DNA of 52,378 nucleotides from Micromonospora sp. AMSO31t. Lineage in GTDB: Bacteria > Actinomycetota > Actinomycetes > Mycobacteriales > Micromonosporaceae. Shown piece after piece: positions 1 to 7,243 of the stretch. The position numbers and the translations under genes are program-made. Below the pieces are notes generated by a model, which saw only the letters and a list, made by a program, of their open reading frames with translations, ran no database searches and was not told the origin of the DNA. Positions within the stretch are counted from its first letter, which is position 1. Every line of letters starts with the position of its first letter. The DNA is taken from the NCBI RefSeq assembly GCF_008868175.1, contig NZ_WBKT01000024.1, forward strand, positions 1-52,378, in the 5' to 3' direction.

Positions 1-7
1 GCGGGGG

Positions 8-1285
8 TCAGGCCGGGGTCAGGACGGCTTCCTTCAGGAGGCGGCGGGCCAGGACCAGGCGGTCGGCGTCGTCGTCCAGGCCGGGCAGGTCGCCGACCCG
101 GGTCACCTCGCCGGCCAGCAGCGCGCGCAGCGCCGGCTCGCAGGTGCCGGGCAGGGTGATGGTGCGGTCGACGAGGCGCAGCGCCACCTTCCCGTCCCCC
201 GTCGGGGTGAGCTGCCAGCGCAGCCCGGCCCGGGGCGCGACCCGGCTGTCCGGGTCGAGCGCCGCCAAGGCGGCGGCCTGGGCGAGGGGCCGGATCGGCG
301 CCGGGCGGGCGGCCGGCCAGGCCCGGTCGCGCAGCCGCGCGGCCACCGCGGCCGGATCGGCGCGCAGCAGCCAGTCGCGCAGCGCCTCGACCGTCTCGGT
401 CAGCTCCGGCTCGATGGCGTCCGGGTCGGCCACGTCGACGCCGAACGGCAGCCCGGCGCGCAGCCGCGCGTCTTCGGCGGAGAGGGCCAGCAGCTCCTCG
501 ACCAGGGCATACCGGGTCAGCGCCCGGATGCCGACGGTCAGGTGCAGCGAGCTGCACTCCTGCGCCTCGGCGCTGTGCAGCCAGCCGCGCGGCAGGTAGA
601 GCGCGTCGCCGGGTGCGAGCACCACGTCGAGCGCGGGCCGACCCTCGGCGACGGCGGAGACCTCGTCGGCCCGGCCGCCCCACGGCTGCTTCTCCAGCGG
701 GTCGGGCAGCACCGGCGGGTGGATCCGCCAGTGCTTGCGCCCGTCCACCTGGAGCACGAACACGTCGTGGGTGTCGTAGTGGGTGGCGAAGCCCTGGTTG
801 CGGGCCGGGGTCAGGTAGGCGTTGACCTGCAACGGCTGGGCCAGCGCGGCGCCCAGGTCGCGGGCGAAGTCGACAAGCGCCGGCCAGGTCCGGTGCAGGC
901 CCTGGAGGACCAGGGTGGCGCCGTCGGCGTACAGGGCGAGGATCTTCTCGTCGAGGACCTGGTCGCCGATCTCGGCGCCCGCGCCGCCGCCGCCGGTGAA
1001 CCGCGCCGCCGGCACCAACTGGCCCTCCTTGGCGACCCGCAGGAACGGGGTACGCAGGCCGCGCCGGCTGAGCAGCTCGTCGGCGTCGGCGGGGCTGAGC
1101 AGGTCGGTGAAGCCGGCGGGGTTCGGCAGCTCGGCGGCCTGGGACAGCAGCGGGCTGCGCCCCCAGTGGTCGGCGGCGAACTTGGCCGGCTCGACCGCCA
1201 CGCAGCGGGCGAGGGCGTCGGCCGCGGAAGACGGAACCGCCGGGCGGCCGTGGCCGCCCGGCGGGTCGAGGTGCGTCACGGCCAT
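8..1285 (-). CDS. Cupin_4/JmjC-type 2-oxoglutarate oxygenase
   Basis: Predicted Fe(II)/2-oxoglutarate hydroxylase of the ribosomal-oxygenase-like cupin_4 family (relatives: YcfD/RoxA, MINA53, NO66), 425 aa. The JmjC facial triad is visible as H169-x-D171 in GFATHYDTHDVF and H237 in LPRGWLHSA. A basic stretch (DGRKHWRIHP, about 181-190) follows the HxD, as in the family. The C-terminal third (about 290-425) matches the length of the winged-helix domain of these enzymes. It starts three bases after the stop of a small Asp/Gly-rich repeat peptide, so the two are an operon and probably translationally coupled. Known relatives hydroxylate Arg or His of ribosomal proteins. The linked peptide is an alternative substrate by inference. 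The family call is firm; the substrate is unknown. Confidence 0.88.
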   Translation of the reverse strand: MAVTHLDPPGGHGRPAVPSSAADALARCVAVEPAKFAADHWGRSPLLSQAAELPNPAGFTDLLSPADADELLSRRGLRTPFLRVAKEGQLVPAARFTGGGGAGAEIGDQVLDEKILALYADGATLVLQGLHRTWPALVDFARDLGAALAQPLQVNAYLTPARNQGFATHYDTHDVFVLQVDGRKHWRIHPPVLPDPLEKQPWGGRADEVSAVAEGRPALDVVLAPGDALYLPRGWLHSAEAQECSSLHLTVGIRALTRYALVEELLALSAEDARLRAGLPFGVDVADPDAIEPELTETVEALRDWLLRADPAAVAARLRDRAWPAARPAPIRPLAQAAALAALDPDSRVAPRAGLRWQLTPTGDGKVALRLVDRTITLPGTCEPALRALLAGEVTRVGDLPGLDDDADRLVLARRLLKEAVLTPA

Positions 1286-1288
1286 CCG

Positions 1289-1576
1289 TCAGGCGCTGCC
1301 GTCGGCGCCGCCGTCGCGCTGACCGGGGGTCGCGCCGCCGTCGGCCGGGCCCTCGGCGCTGCCGTCCGCGCCACCGTCGTGCTGGCCCGGGGTCGCGCCA
1401 CCGTCGGCCGGGCCCTCCGCGCCGGTGTCGGCACCCTCGTCCAGGCCGCGCTCCGCGCCACGGTCCGCGCCGCCGTCGGCGCCGCCGTCCTGCTGGCCCG
1501 GGGTCGCGCCACCGTCGGCCGGGCCCTCGGCACCGCCGCCGCCGGTGGTCTGCATGTCGTCGTCGTTGAGTGCCAT
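1289..1576 (-). CDS. Small Asp/Gly-rich repeat peptide, candidate JmjC substrate
   Basis: A 95-residue acidic peptide with no transmembrane segment or signal sequence. ATG is at 1576, preceded by GGGAG. After a short leader (MALNDDDMQTTGGGG) it holds three 21-residue repeats of the form AEGPADGGATPGQxDGGADG at residues 16-36, 53-73 and 74-94, with a degenerate unit at 37-52. The variable x is Gln, His and Arg in turn. It ends three bases before the JmjC enzyme. Leader plus repeated core plus adjacent hydroxylase resembles a RiPP precursor or a dedicated substrate; this is inference. It could instead be a disordered stress protein. I do not recognise a named family. Confidence 0.72.
   Translation of the reverse strand: MALNDDDMQTTGGGGAEGPADGGATPGQQDGGADGGADRGAERGLDEGADTGAEGPADGGATPGQHDGGADGSAEGPADGGATPGQRDGGADGSA
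1295..1531 (-). repeat. 63-bp coding repeats in the small peptide gene
   Basis: Three near-identical 63-bp units at 1469-1531, 1358-1420 and 1295-1357 encode the 21-residue repeats. The last two are in tandem and the first is separated by a 48-bp diverged unit. Such an array can expand or contract by slippage while keeping frame. Confidence 0.8.
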
Positions 1577-1626
1577 GGGTCTCCCTCGGTGTGCCGCCCC
1601 TCGTCGGGGTCCGTGTGCAGCGGGTG

Positions 1627-1652
1627 GTACCCCACGCCCGATCTTCTCTAAC
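1627..1652 (-). promoter_or_regulatory. Candidate SigF/SigB-type promoter for peptide-JmjC operon
   Basis: On the minus strand GTTA (1649-1652), 16 bases, then GGGTAC (1627-1632). It differs from the GTTT-N15-17-GGGTAT class by one base in the -35 and one in the -10, and the -10 fits the Streptomyces SigB form GGGTAC. It lies about 50 bases upstream of the peptide start codon. Confidence 0.4.
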
Positions 1653-1775
1653 CACACCGTAGACGCCGCGACCGCGCCGCACGGACGGTTCGCCGGGCCC
1701 CGGCGAGCTCGGCGGGCGGCGGGGCGCGTCCGGTGCCAGGATGGCGGGAAGGAGCACGCGGAAAGGGGGGTGGCC

Positions 1776-2519
1776 GTGGGGCAGCCGGAGCCGTTGACGC
1801 CGCTGGCCGAGGACTGGCAGCGGGCGCTCGCCGTGGTGGCCCACCCGGACGACCTGGAGTTCGGCGCGGCCGCCGCGGTGGCCCGCTGGACCGGGCAGGG
1901 CAAGGAGGTCGTCTACTGCCTGCTCACCAGCGGCGAGGCGGGCATCGACGGCATGCCGCCGGAGCGCAGCCGGGTGCTGCGGGAGGAGGAGCAGCGGGCG
2001 TCCGCCGCCGTGGTCGGGGTGGACACCGTGGAGTTCCTCGGCCTCCCCGACGGCCTGTTGGAGTACGGCGTGGCGCTGCGCCGCGCGATCGCCGCCGTGG
2101 TGCGCCGGCACCGCCCGGACATCGTGGTCACCAACAACTTCCGGGACACCTGGGACGGGGCGTACGCGCTGAACCAGGCCGACCACATCGCCTGCGGCCG
2201 GGCCACGCTGGACGCCGTCCGCGACGCGGGCAACCGCTGGATCTTCCCGGAGCAGCTCACCGACGGGGTGGGGCCGTGGTCCCGGGTCCGCGAGGTGTGG
2301 GCGGCCGGCTCCCCGCAGGCCGGGCACGGGGTGGACGTGACGGCCAGCTTCGACCGGGGGGTGGCGTCGCTGCGGGCGCACGGGGCGTACCTGAGCGGGC
2401 TGGGCGACGGCGGTTTCGACGCCGAGGAGTTCCTCGAGGGGCTGGCCCGGCCGGCCGGCACCCGGCTGGGCGTCCGGTACGGGGCCGCCTTCGAGGTGTT
2501 CCGGATCGACCTCGCCTAG
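1776..2519 (+). CDS. PIG-L family zinc-dependent deacetylase
   Basis: LmbE/PIG-L de-N-acetylase, 247 aa. These zinc enzymes remove acetyl groups from N-acetylglucosaminyl compounds; actinobacterial members include MshB and Mca of mycothiol metabolism. The zinc motif AHPDD is at residues 22-26, and the later His lies in NQADHIACG. Length is usual for the generic subfamily, shorter than MshB. I chose GTG 1776 because AAAGGGGG ends about six bases before it; GTG 1770 is an in-frame alternative with poor spacing. It is divergent from the peptide-JmjC operon and nine bases ahead of a DUF72 gene, so those two are probably cotranscribed. The substrate is not deducible. Confidence 0.85.
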   Translation: MGQPEPLTPLAEDWQRALAVVAHPDDLEFGAAAAVARWTGQGKEVVYCLLTSGEAGIDGMPPERSRVLREEEQRASAAVVGVDTVEFLGLPDGLLEYGVALRRAIAAVVRRHRPDIVVTNNFRDTWDGAYALNQADHIACGRATLDAVRDAGNRWIFPEQLTDGVGPWSRVREVWAAGSPQAGHGVDVTASFDRGVASLRAHGAYLSGLGDGGFDAEEFLEGLARPAGTRLGVRYGAAFEVFRIDLA

Positions 2520-2528
2520 GCGGCCGCG

Positions 2529-3338
2529 ATGATCCTGGTCGGCACGTCGGGCTGGCAGTACCGGGACTGGCGGGAGCGCTTCTACCCGGCGAAGCTGCCG
2601 CAGCGGCTCTGGCTGGAGCACTTCGCCGCGCGGTTCGCCACGGTCGAGGTCAACAACGCCTTCTACCGGCTGCCCGAGCGGGACACGTTCGTGGCCTGGC
2701 GGGACCGCACGCCCGACGACTTCTGCGTGGCGGTGAAGATGAGCCGCTACCTGACCCACATCAAGCGGCTGCGGGAGCCGGCCGAGCCGGTGGCCCGCTT
2801 CCTGGACCGGGCGACCGGGCTGGGCGACCGGCTGGGGCCCGTGCTGGTCCAGCTCCCGCCCACCATGCGGGCCGACCCCGCGGCCCTGGACGCGACGCTG
2901 CGGCTGTTCCCCGCCGAAGTGCGGGTGGCCGTGGAGCCCCGGCACCCGTCCTGGTGGACCGACGACACCCGGCGGGTCCTGGAGCGTCACCGGGCGGCGC
3001 TGGTCTGGGCGGACCGGCTGAGCCGCCCGGTCACCCCGCTGTGGCGCACCACCGACTTCGGCTACCTGCGGCTGCACGAGGGCCGGGCCCGGCCCTGGCC
3101 CCGCTACGGCCGCGCCGCGCTGGCCACCTGGGTGCGCCGGCTGGCCGCCGCGTTCCCGGGCGGCGAGCCGGCGTACGTCTACTTCAACAACGACCCGGGC
3201 GGCGCGGCCATCGTCGACGCGGTGGCCTTCGCCGGGTTGGCCCGGCGGGCCGGGCTGCCGGTCACCCGGACGCCGCCGGCCCGCCCCGCCGGTGCGGCGG
3301 AGCGGGCCGGGAACGGAGCCGGTCAGGGAATCATGTGA
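2529..3338 (+). CDS. DUF72 (YecE-like) family protein
   Basis: 269 aa, a DUF72/YecE-family TIM-barrel-like protein of unknown function. It has the typical start MILVGTSGWQYRDW and family signatures such as VEVNNAFYRLP (about 38-48), the Glu/His stretch VEPRHPSWW (about 137-145) and VYFNND (about 217-222). It begins nine bases after the PIG-L stop. Its last 16 bases overlap tail-to-tail with the DUF2267 gene on the other strand. A second diverged DUF72 gene lies at 4048-4920; the two are paralogues, not a recent duplication. Confidence 0.85.
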   Translation: MILVGTSGWQYRDWRERFYPAKLPQRLWLEHFAARFATVEVNNAFYRLPERDTFVAWRDRTPDDFCVAVKMSRYLTHIKRLREPAEPVARFLDRATGLGDRLGPVLVQLPPTMRADPAALDATLRLFPAEVRVAVEPRHPSWWTDDTRRVLERHRAALVWADRLSRPVTPLWRTTDFGYLRLHEGRARPWPRYGRAALATWVRRLAAAFPGGEPAYVYFNNDPGGAAIVDAVAFAGLARRAGLPVTRTPPARPAGAAERAGNGAGQGIM

Positions 3339-3751
3339 CCCAGGTCCTTCGGCATGGTGGCCTTCACGTCCTCCCACTCGCCCTGCGTCACGTGCCGGCG
3401 CAGGGTGTCCAGCACCACCTGCACCACCCGCTGCGGGCCGCCCTCCACGTCGTACGGGAAGCCCTGGCGGACCTCGTAGAGGAAGTCGTCGCGGTTCAGC
3501 TTGATCGGCACGTTCTCCGGCTGCCAGCCGTCGAAGTAGATGCCGCGCACCAGCACCGGCAACTGCTGGGCGAACTCGGCGCTCTCCTGCACCGGCATCC
3601 GGTCCCGCAGCAGGTGCAGCACCGTGCGCAGCGCCGCATAGGACTGGTTGCGCTGCGCCTTCGGCCAGCCGTACGCCGACTCGATCTCCTTGAGGATCAC
3701 GTTCGTCTTGTCCAGCGAGGACTCGAACGCCGAAATCAACTGCTCAGCCAT
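3323..3751 (-). CDS. DUF2267 family protein
   Basis: 142 aa, cytosolic, matching DUF2267: N-terminal helix MAEQLISAFESSLDKTN, central repeat-like helices with ALRTVLHLLRDRM and FAQQLPVLVRGIYFDGW, and a second HTxxD-like half around LNRDDFLYEV. Members are small helical proteins of unknown function, often near stress genes in actinobacteria. ATG 3751 is chosen because the conserved domain begins there; a GGGGGTGGG stretch precedes it. Its start overlaps the stop of an upstream 64-codon ORF by eight bases, and its 3' end overlaps the convergent DUF72 gene. Confidence 0.85.
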   Translation of the reverse strand: MAEQLISAFESSLDKTNVILKEIESAYGWPKAQRNQSYAALRTVLHLLRDRMPVQESAEFAQQLPVLVRGIYFDGWQPENVPIKLNRDDFLYEVRQGFPYDVEGGPQRVVQVVLDTLRRHVTQGEWEDVKATMPKDLGHMIP

Positions 3752-3938
3752 CTGCCCACCCCCGTGCGTCGCTTTCCCAGCGTCGGTCGTCGGTGCGTCG
3801 CGGCGGCCCGCTGGGCCCCCGCCAGAGCCGGGTCGGGCTGAACCGACCGGGCCGCCCGCCCCGCCGGGGCGCGTCGGGAGTCCCGACCACGTGCAGCACC
3901 CCGCCACGGCGTCTATCCGCTACGACCCGCACCGTCAT
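3744..3938 (-). CDS. Small Arg-rich hypothetical protein
   Basis: A 64-codon ORF (MTVRVVADRRRGG...) rich in Arg, Gly, Pro and Trp. The main support is context: a very strong ribosome-binding stretch, GAGGAGGAGGTGGGG, lies just before ATG 3938, and its stop overlaps the DUF2267 start by eight bases, a usual arrangement for coupled genes. Nothing resembles a known domain. Arg-rich ORFs arise easily by chance in GC-rich DNA, so I rate this as possible only. Confidence 0.4.
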   Translation of the reverse strand: MTVRVVADRRRGGVLHVVGTPDAPRRGGRPGRFSPTRLWRGPSGPPRRTDDRRWESDARGWADG

Positions 3939-4047
3939 GACCCCACCTCCTCCTCGGCCGCGCGGTCGCGCCGGTCGACGGACCGCGCACACCGTCCATG
4001 CTGCTGGCGCACCGGGTGAGCCGCCCTCACCCGGTGCGGGTGAACCG

Positions 4048-4920
4048 TCAGCCGGCGTCGAGCAGGCCCGCCAGGGTGGTCCCGTTGCGCTGCGCGTAGT
4101 CGCGGTAGCAGTTGTTCATGAGCACGTGGGTGCGCTCGGCCTCGCCGGCCAGCTCGCGCAGCTTCGGCGCCCAGTCGCGCAGTTCCCGGTCGGAGTAGTC
4201 GTAGCCGAACTTCTCGTGGATGTCCTTACTGGTCCACTTGTCGCTGTGCCCGTGGAAGCGCACCACCGCGAGGTCCGCGGTGGCCGCCAGCACCGGGGGT
4301 ACGGACGACTTGTGTCCCTGCGGCATGTCCACGCAGACGAACGGCAGCTCGTGTTCGCGCAGGAAGCCCAGCGTCTCCTCGGCGTTGTCGCCGTCGAACC
4401 AGGAGGCGTGCCGGAACTCGAAGACGGGGCGCAGCGGTGCGCACCGGCGTGCCACCTCGAGCAGGTACTGCTTGTTGTCCCGCCGGATGGTGAACCAGGG
4501 CGGGAACTGGAACAGGATGGCGCCCAGCTTGCCGGCGTCGACCAGCGGGTCCAGGGCGGACAGGAACCGGGTCCAGACGTCCTCGTACGCCTGCGGCGGC
4601 AGGTCGTCCGGGTAGAGGTTCTTCTTCTCCGTGTCCGGGCGCAGGTCCTTGTAGAGCGCGGAGACCCGGGTCGGGTGCCCGGTCAGCAGGCTGAACGCCT
4701 TGATGTTGAAGGTGAAGCCGGGCGGGGTGCGGTCCACCCACAGCTGCGCGGTCCGCTCGGCGGGCGGCGAGTAGTAGGTGGCGTCGACCTCGACCAGTGG
4801 GAACTGCCGCGCGTAATAGGAGAGCCGTTTCTCCGCAGTGTCGGCGCTCGCCGGGTACCAGCCGGAGTCGAGCAGGGTCCGGTCGGTCCAGGAGGCGGTG
4901 CCCACCTTGATGTCACCCAT
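4048..4920 (-). CDS. DUF72 (YecE-like) family protein, second copy
   Basis: 290 aa, DUF72 family, beginning MGDIKVGTASWTDRTLL with the family's GTASW start. Conserved parts include LVEVDATYYSPP (about 41-52), FEFRHASWF (about 148-156), PFVCVDMPQ and the FHGHSDKW loop near residue 205-212. It is 20 residues longer than the copy at 2529, and the two share only scattered motifs, so they probably act on different partners. No function is established for the family. It reads toward the DUF2267/small-ORF unit with a 109-bp gap holding no clear terminator. Confidence 0.87.
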   Translation of the reverse strand: MGDIKVGTASWTDRTLLDSGWYPASADTAEKRLSYYARQFPLVEVDATYYSPPAERTAQLWVDRTPPGFTFNIKAFSLLTGHPTRVSALYKDLRPDTEKKNLYPDDLPPQAYEDVWTRFLSALDPLVDAGKLGAILFQFPPWFTIRRDNKQYLLEVARRCAPLRPVFEFRHASWFDGDNAEETLGFLREHELPFVCVDMPQGHKSSVPPVLAATADLAVVRFHGHSDKWTSKDIHEKFGYDYSDRELRDWAPKLRELAGEAERTHVLMNNCYRDYAQRNGTTLAGLLDAG

Positions 4921-4967
4921 CTGGTGAGTCCACCGCTACCGGGACCGACCGGCAACCCGGGCGACGT

Positions 4968-5393
4968 TCAGGCCGCCCGCCGCTCCCGGGTCTGCTTGCA
5001 GGACACGCAGGACGTGGCGGACGGGAAGATCTCCAGCCGCTCGACCGGGATCGGCGCGGTGCAGCCCTCGCAGAAGCCGTAGGTGCCCTCGTCGAGCCGG
5101 GTGAGTGCGTGCTCGAACTGGGCGCGCCGGTCGAGGATGGTGCGCAGCAGGGACTGGGCGGTGTCCCGCTCGGCGGTCTTGGTGCCGCTGTCGGCCTGGT
5201 CGTCGCCGGCGGTGTCGCCGACCTCGACCAGCCGGAGCACCTGGCTCTGCAGCACGGCCTGCTCGTACTCCGCGGTCAGCTCGTCGTACCGCGACGTCAG
5301 GGACTGCCGGATCTGGTCGACCTCCGCCTGGGAGCGGCCCGTGGCTGTCGTGTCGTGGACGAGCATCGCTGCCTGCCTTTCCTGGGGCCTCAT
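4968..5393 (-). CDS. TraR/DksA-type zinc-finger protein
   Basis: 141 aa from ATG 5393, which has GGAGG four bases upstream; ATG 5366 (132 aa) with AGGAAAGG is the alternative. It has an N-terminal coiled-coil-like helical hairpin (about 20-95) rich in Glu, Gln and Arg. A C-terminal C4 zinc finger follows, CEGC...CVSC (Cys-x2-Cys-x17-Cys-x2-Cys), in FCEGCTAPIPVERL. This is the TraR/DksA layout. Relatives in gamma-proteobacteria enter the RNA polymerase secondary channel and work with (p)ppGpp; actinobacterial members are thought to act similarly or as general stress proteins. A near-perfect SigF/SigB-type promoter lies about 80 bases upstream, so stress induction is likely. Confidence 0.88.
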   Translation of the reverse strand: MRPQERQAAMLVHDTTATGRSQAEVDQIRQSLTSRYDELTAEYEQAVLQSQVLRLVEVGDTAGDDQADSGTKTAERDTAQSLLRTILDRRAQFEHALTRLDEGTYGFCEGCTAPIPVERLEIFPSATSCVSCKQTRERRAA

Positions 5394-5475
5394 AACACCT
5401 CCGGGGCGCGAGCGCCCCGGAACGTGGTCCGATGGATGCACGGGCGAGATCACCCGTGCTCTGTGAGCCGGGCGA

Positions 5476-5501
5476 TTACCCACCCGCTCCACCGGCCAAA
5501 C
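5476..5501 (-). promoter_or_regulatory. SigF/SigB-type promoter for TraR/DksA gene
   Basis: On the minus strand GTTT (5498-5501), 16 bases, GGGTAA (5476-5481). This matches the SigF/SigB-class consensus GTTT-N15-17-GGGTAT except for the last base. The predicted start site is near 5469, giving a leader of about 75 bases. Confidence 0.6.
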
Positions 5502-5515
5502 CGCGGATTTCCGCG
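5502..5515 (-). terminator. Short hairpin terminator after kinase-like gene
   Basis: CGCGGA-TT-TCCGCG is a six-bp stem. On the minus strand it is followed by GGTTTGG. It lies about 100 bases past the stop of the kinase-like gene and abuts the next promoter. The T-run is weak. Confidence 0.4.
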
Positions 5516-5611
5516 TTCTTCGTCGCCGTTCCTGCCCGGCTGCGCCGTCCGGAGCGTCCCCGTCCCTGCCGCCCCGGCCGCGGTCGTCCCGAATCGGGCC
5601 GGCCGCCCGGG

Positions 5612-6241
5612 TCAGCCGGCCTCGACCAGGGCGGGGTGCCGCGGGTCGTCGGCGCGGACCACCACGTCGGCGAAGGACGCCGGGTCGACCTCGTCGGCGT
5701 ACCGGGCGAACGCCGGCAGGGTCCAGCGCAGCTCGGGGTCGGTCCGCCGGTCCAGCGCCGCCGGGGAGAGCACCAGGTGGACGGCCACGTCGAACGGCAG
5801 GCCGCCGCCGAGCAGCAGCGCGCCGCTGACCAGGACCACCCCGCCGGGCGGCAGGTCGACGTACGGGGCGCGGCTGGCCCGGTCGGCGGCGGCGTCCCAC
5901 AGCGACGGGAGCAGCCGGCCCGACCCGTCCGGCCCGGCCGGGTCGAGCACCTCCCGGCGCAGGCCCGCCTCGTCGACCCAGCCCTCGTAGTAGGCGTCCG
6001 GATTGGTCCGGCCGTGCTCGAGGCGGACCGAGGCGGGCCGAAGGAAGTCGGCGGCCCGCACGTGCAGGACCGGGCGGCCGGCGGCGCGCAGCGGGTCGAC
6101 CAGGGCGGCGGCGAGGACGTCCGGCTCGGCGGCCGGCGGCCCGTCCACGGCCACCCGCAGCCGGCCGGGCACGGCGGCGCCGGCGAGCCGGTCGGCCAGC
6201 TCGGCGACGAGCAGCTCGGGCGTGATGGGGCGGACGCGCAT
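5612..6241 (-). CDS. Uridine-kinase-like protein lacking the Walker A motif
   Basis: 209 aa, similar in layout to actinobacterial uridine/nucleoside kinase-like proteins: an N-terminal strand RLRVAVDG (27-34), an Asp/Tyr-rich segment GRTNPDAYYEGWVDE, a PYVDLPPGGVVLVSGALLL strand-turn-strand and a C-terminal PASFADVVVRADD. Where a P-loop kinase has GxxxxGK(S/T), this protein reads GPPAAEPDV (34-42), with no Lys and no Thr/Ser. It should not bind ATP in the normal way. It may be a pseudoenzyme, or the subfamily may use another mode. ATG 6241 follows AGGATG. It reads alone and ends before a short hairpin. Confidence 0.7.
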   Translation of the reverse strand: MRVRPITPELLVAELADRLAGAAVPGRLRVAVDGPPAAEPDVLAAALVDPLRAAGRPVLHVRAADFLRPASVRLEHGRTNPDAYYEGWVDEAGLRREVLDPAGPDGSGRLLPSLWDAAADRASRAPYVDLPPGGVVLVSGALLLGGGLPFDVAVHLVLSPAALDRRTDPELRWTLPAFARYADEVDPASFADVVVRADDPRHPALVEAG

Positions 6242-6344
6242 CCGATCATCCTGCCCGGCGGGACGGGTCACCATGCGATCGGCCGGGCGGTCGGGGCTCC
6301 GTCCGGAGGGCGATCGGCACGTGGCGGCCGGACCCGGGGCGGCG

Positions 6345-6953
6345 TCAGCCGGTGCGGTCGATGGTGACCCGGGCGTCGTCGGCGAGCCGGTAGCCGACGC
6401 CGTAGACGGTGGTGACCAGCGGGACGTCCACCCCGACCTTGCCGCGCAGGCGGCGCACGTGCACGTCGACGGTGCGGACGCCGGCGTGCTCGTAGCCCCA
6501 GACGGCATTGAGAAGTTGCAGCCGGGTGAACACCCGGCGGGGGTGCGCGACGAGGTGCAGCAGCAGGTCGAACTCCAGCCGGGTCAGCGGCAGCGGCTCG
6601 CCGTCGCGGAGCACGGACCGGGACGCGGCCAGGATGTGCAGGGTCGGGATGGTCGGCGCGAGCGGGCGCCCCGGAGGGCGGTTGGCCGGCACCGCGTCGG
6701 GGCGGCGCTCCGCCGGGGCGGCGCCGGTGCTGATCACGGCATCGCCGCGTTCGAGCAGCTCACGGGCCGCGTCGAGCAGCCGGCGGGCGGCCGGGGTGAG
6801 CGACTCCTCGCAGGCCAGCGGGATGTTCAACGTGACCGTGAGCATGGGCGCCGAGGTGTTGGCGGGACGGCGCTGGCCGCCGGGGGGACGACCCGGAACC
6901 GCGGGTTGGGACGTATGCCATCCGGCGCGCGACGAGGCGGGGCTGACCGACAT
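6345..6953 (-). CDS. Winged-helix (OmpR/PhoB-type) DNA-binding regulator
   Basis: 202 aa. The C-terminal half (about 105-202) is a complete OmpR/PhoB-type winged helix: LTRLEFDLLLHLVAHPRRVF, the recognition region [15 protein letters not shown] and the wing VYGVGYRL. The N-terminal half has no Asp-containing receiver domain; it holds MLTVTLNIPLACEESLTPAAR and a Pro-rich linker. It is therefore a stand-alone winged helix, not a two-component regulator. ATG 6953 follows AAGGAGGA (three bases); ATG 6845 is a weaker alternative. The DNA of its winged-helix part is nearly repeated in the gene at 7244-7852, pointing to duplication or gene conversion. Confidence 0.8.
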   Translation of the reverse strand: MSVSPASSRAGWHTSQPAVPGRPPGGQRRPANTSAPMLTVTLNIPLACEESLTPAARRLLDAARELLERGDAVISTGAAPAERRPDAVPANRPPGRPLAPTIPTLHILAASRSVLRDGEPLPLTRLEFDLLLHLVAHPRRVFTRLQLLNAVWGYEHAGVRTVDVHVRRLRGKVGVDVPLVTTVYGVGYRLADDARVTIDRTG

Positions 6954-7008
6954 GGTCCTCCTTGGCTGGTCCGGGTATCTCCCCACGGCCCGGGACGCCG
7001 CTTCATCG

Positions 7009-7037
7009 ATGCTTCCCGGCGCCTGTGCGAGGGTCAA
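7009..7037 (-). promoter_or_regulatory. Candidate housekeeping promoter for winged-helix gene
   Basis: On the minus strand TTGACC (7032-7037), 17 bases, AAGCAT (7009-7014). The -35 is good and the -10 weak. The leader to ATG 6953 would be about 50 bases. Confidence 0.3.
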
Positions 7038-7197
7038 GGGGCGGCTGCGTTGCATGAATGTGACAATTGACGAACACATCGGAGCCGGATGCTCGCTCTG
7101 CGTACGAGGCCCGTTGATTACAGCAGAGCGACGAGTTGACCCGGTACGGGGGGTCCCCGGCCGGTTCACAATGGCCGGTGCATGCGCAAACGTGAAC

Positions 7198-7226
7198 GCG
7201 GCGTACCCGCGAACCGGGTACGCCGC
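7198..7226 (-). terminator. Hairpin terminator after rhodanese/winged-helix gene
   Basis: GCGGCGTACCC, seven-base loop, GGGTACGCCGC: an 11-bp perfect stem 18 bases past the stop at 7244. On the minus strand GTTCACGTTT follows, a mildly T-rich tail. Confidence 0.65.
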
Positions 7227-7243
7227 GCAGGTACGGCGGCGCC

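Noticed and set aside
1733..3841. 702-residue ORF across PIG-L and DUF72
   Set aside because: Arg/Gly/Ala/Pro-only composition, shifted frame of two clear genes.
2529..4920. Recent DUF72 duplication
   Set aside because: The two proteins share only short family motifs and differ in length and strand; old paralogues.
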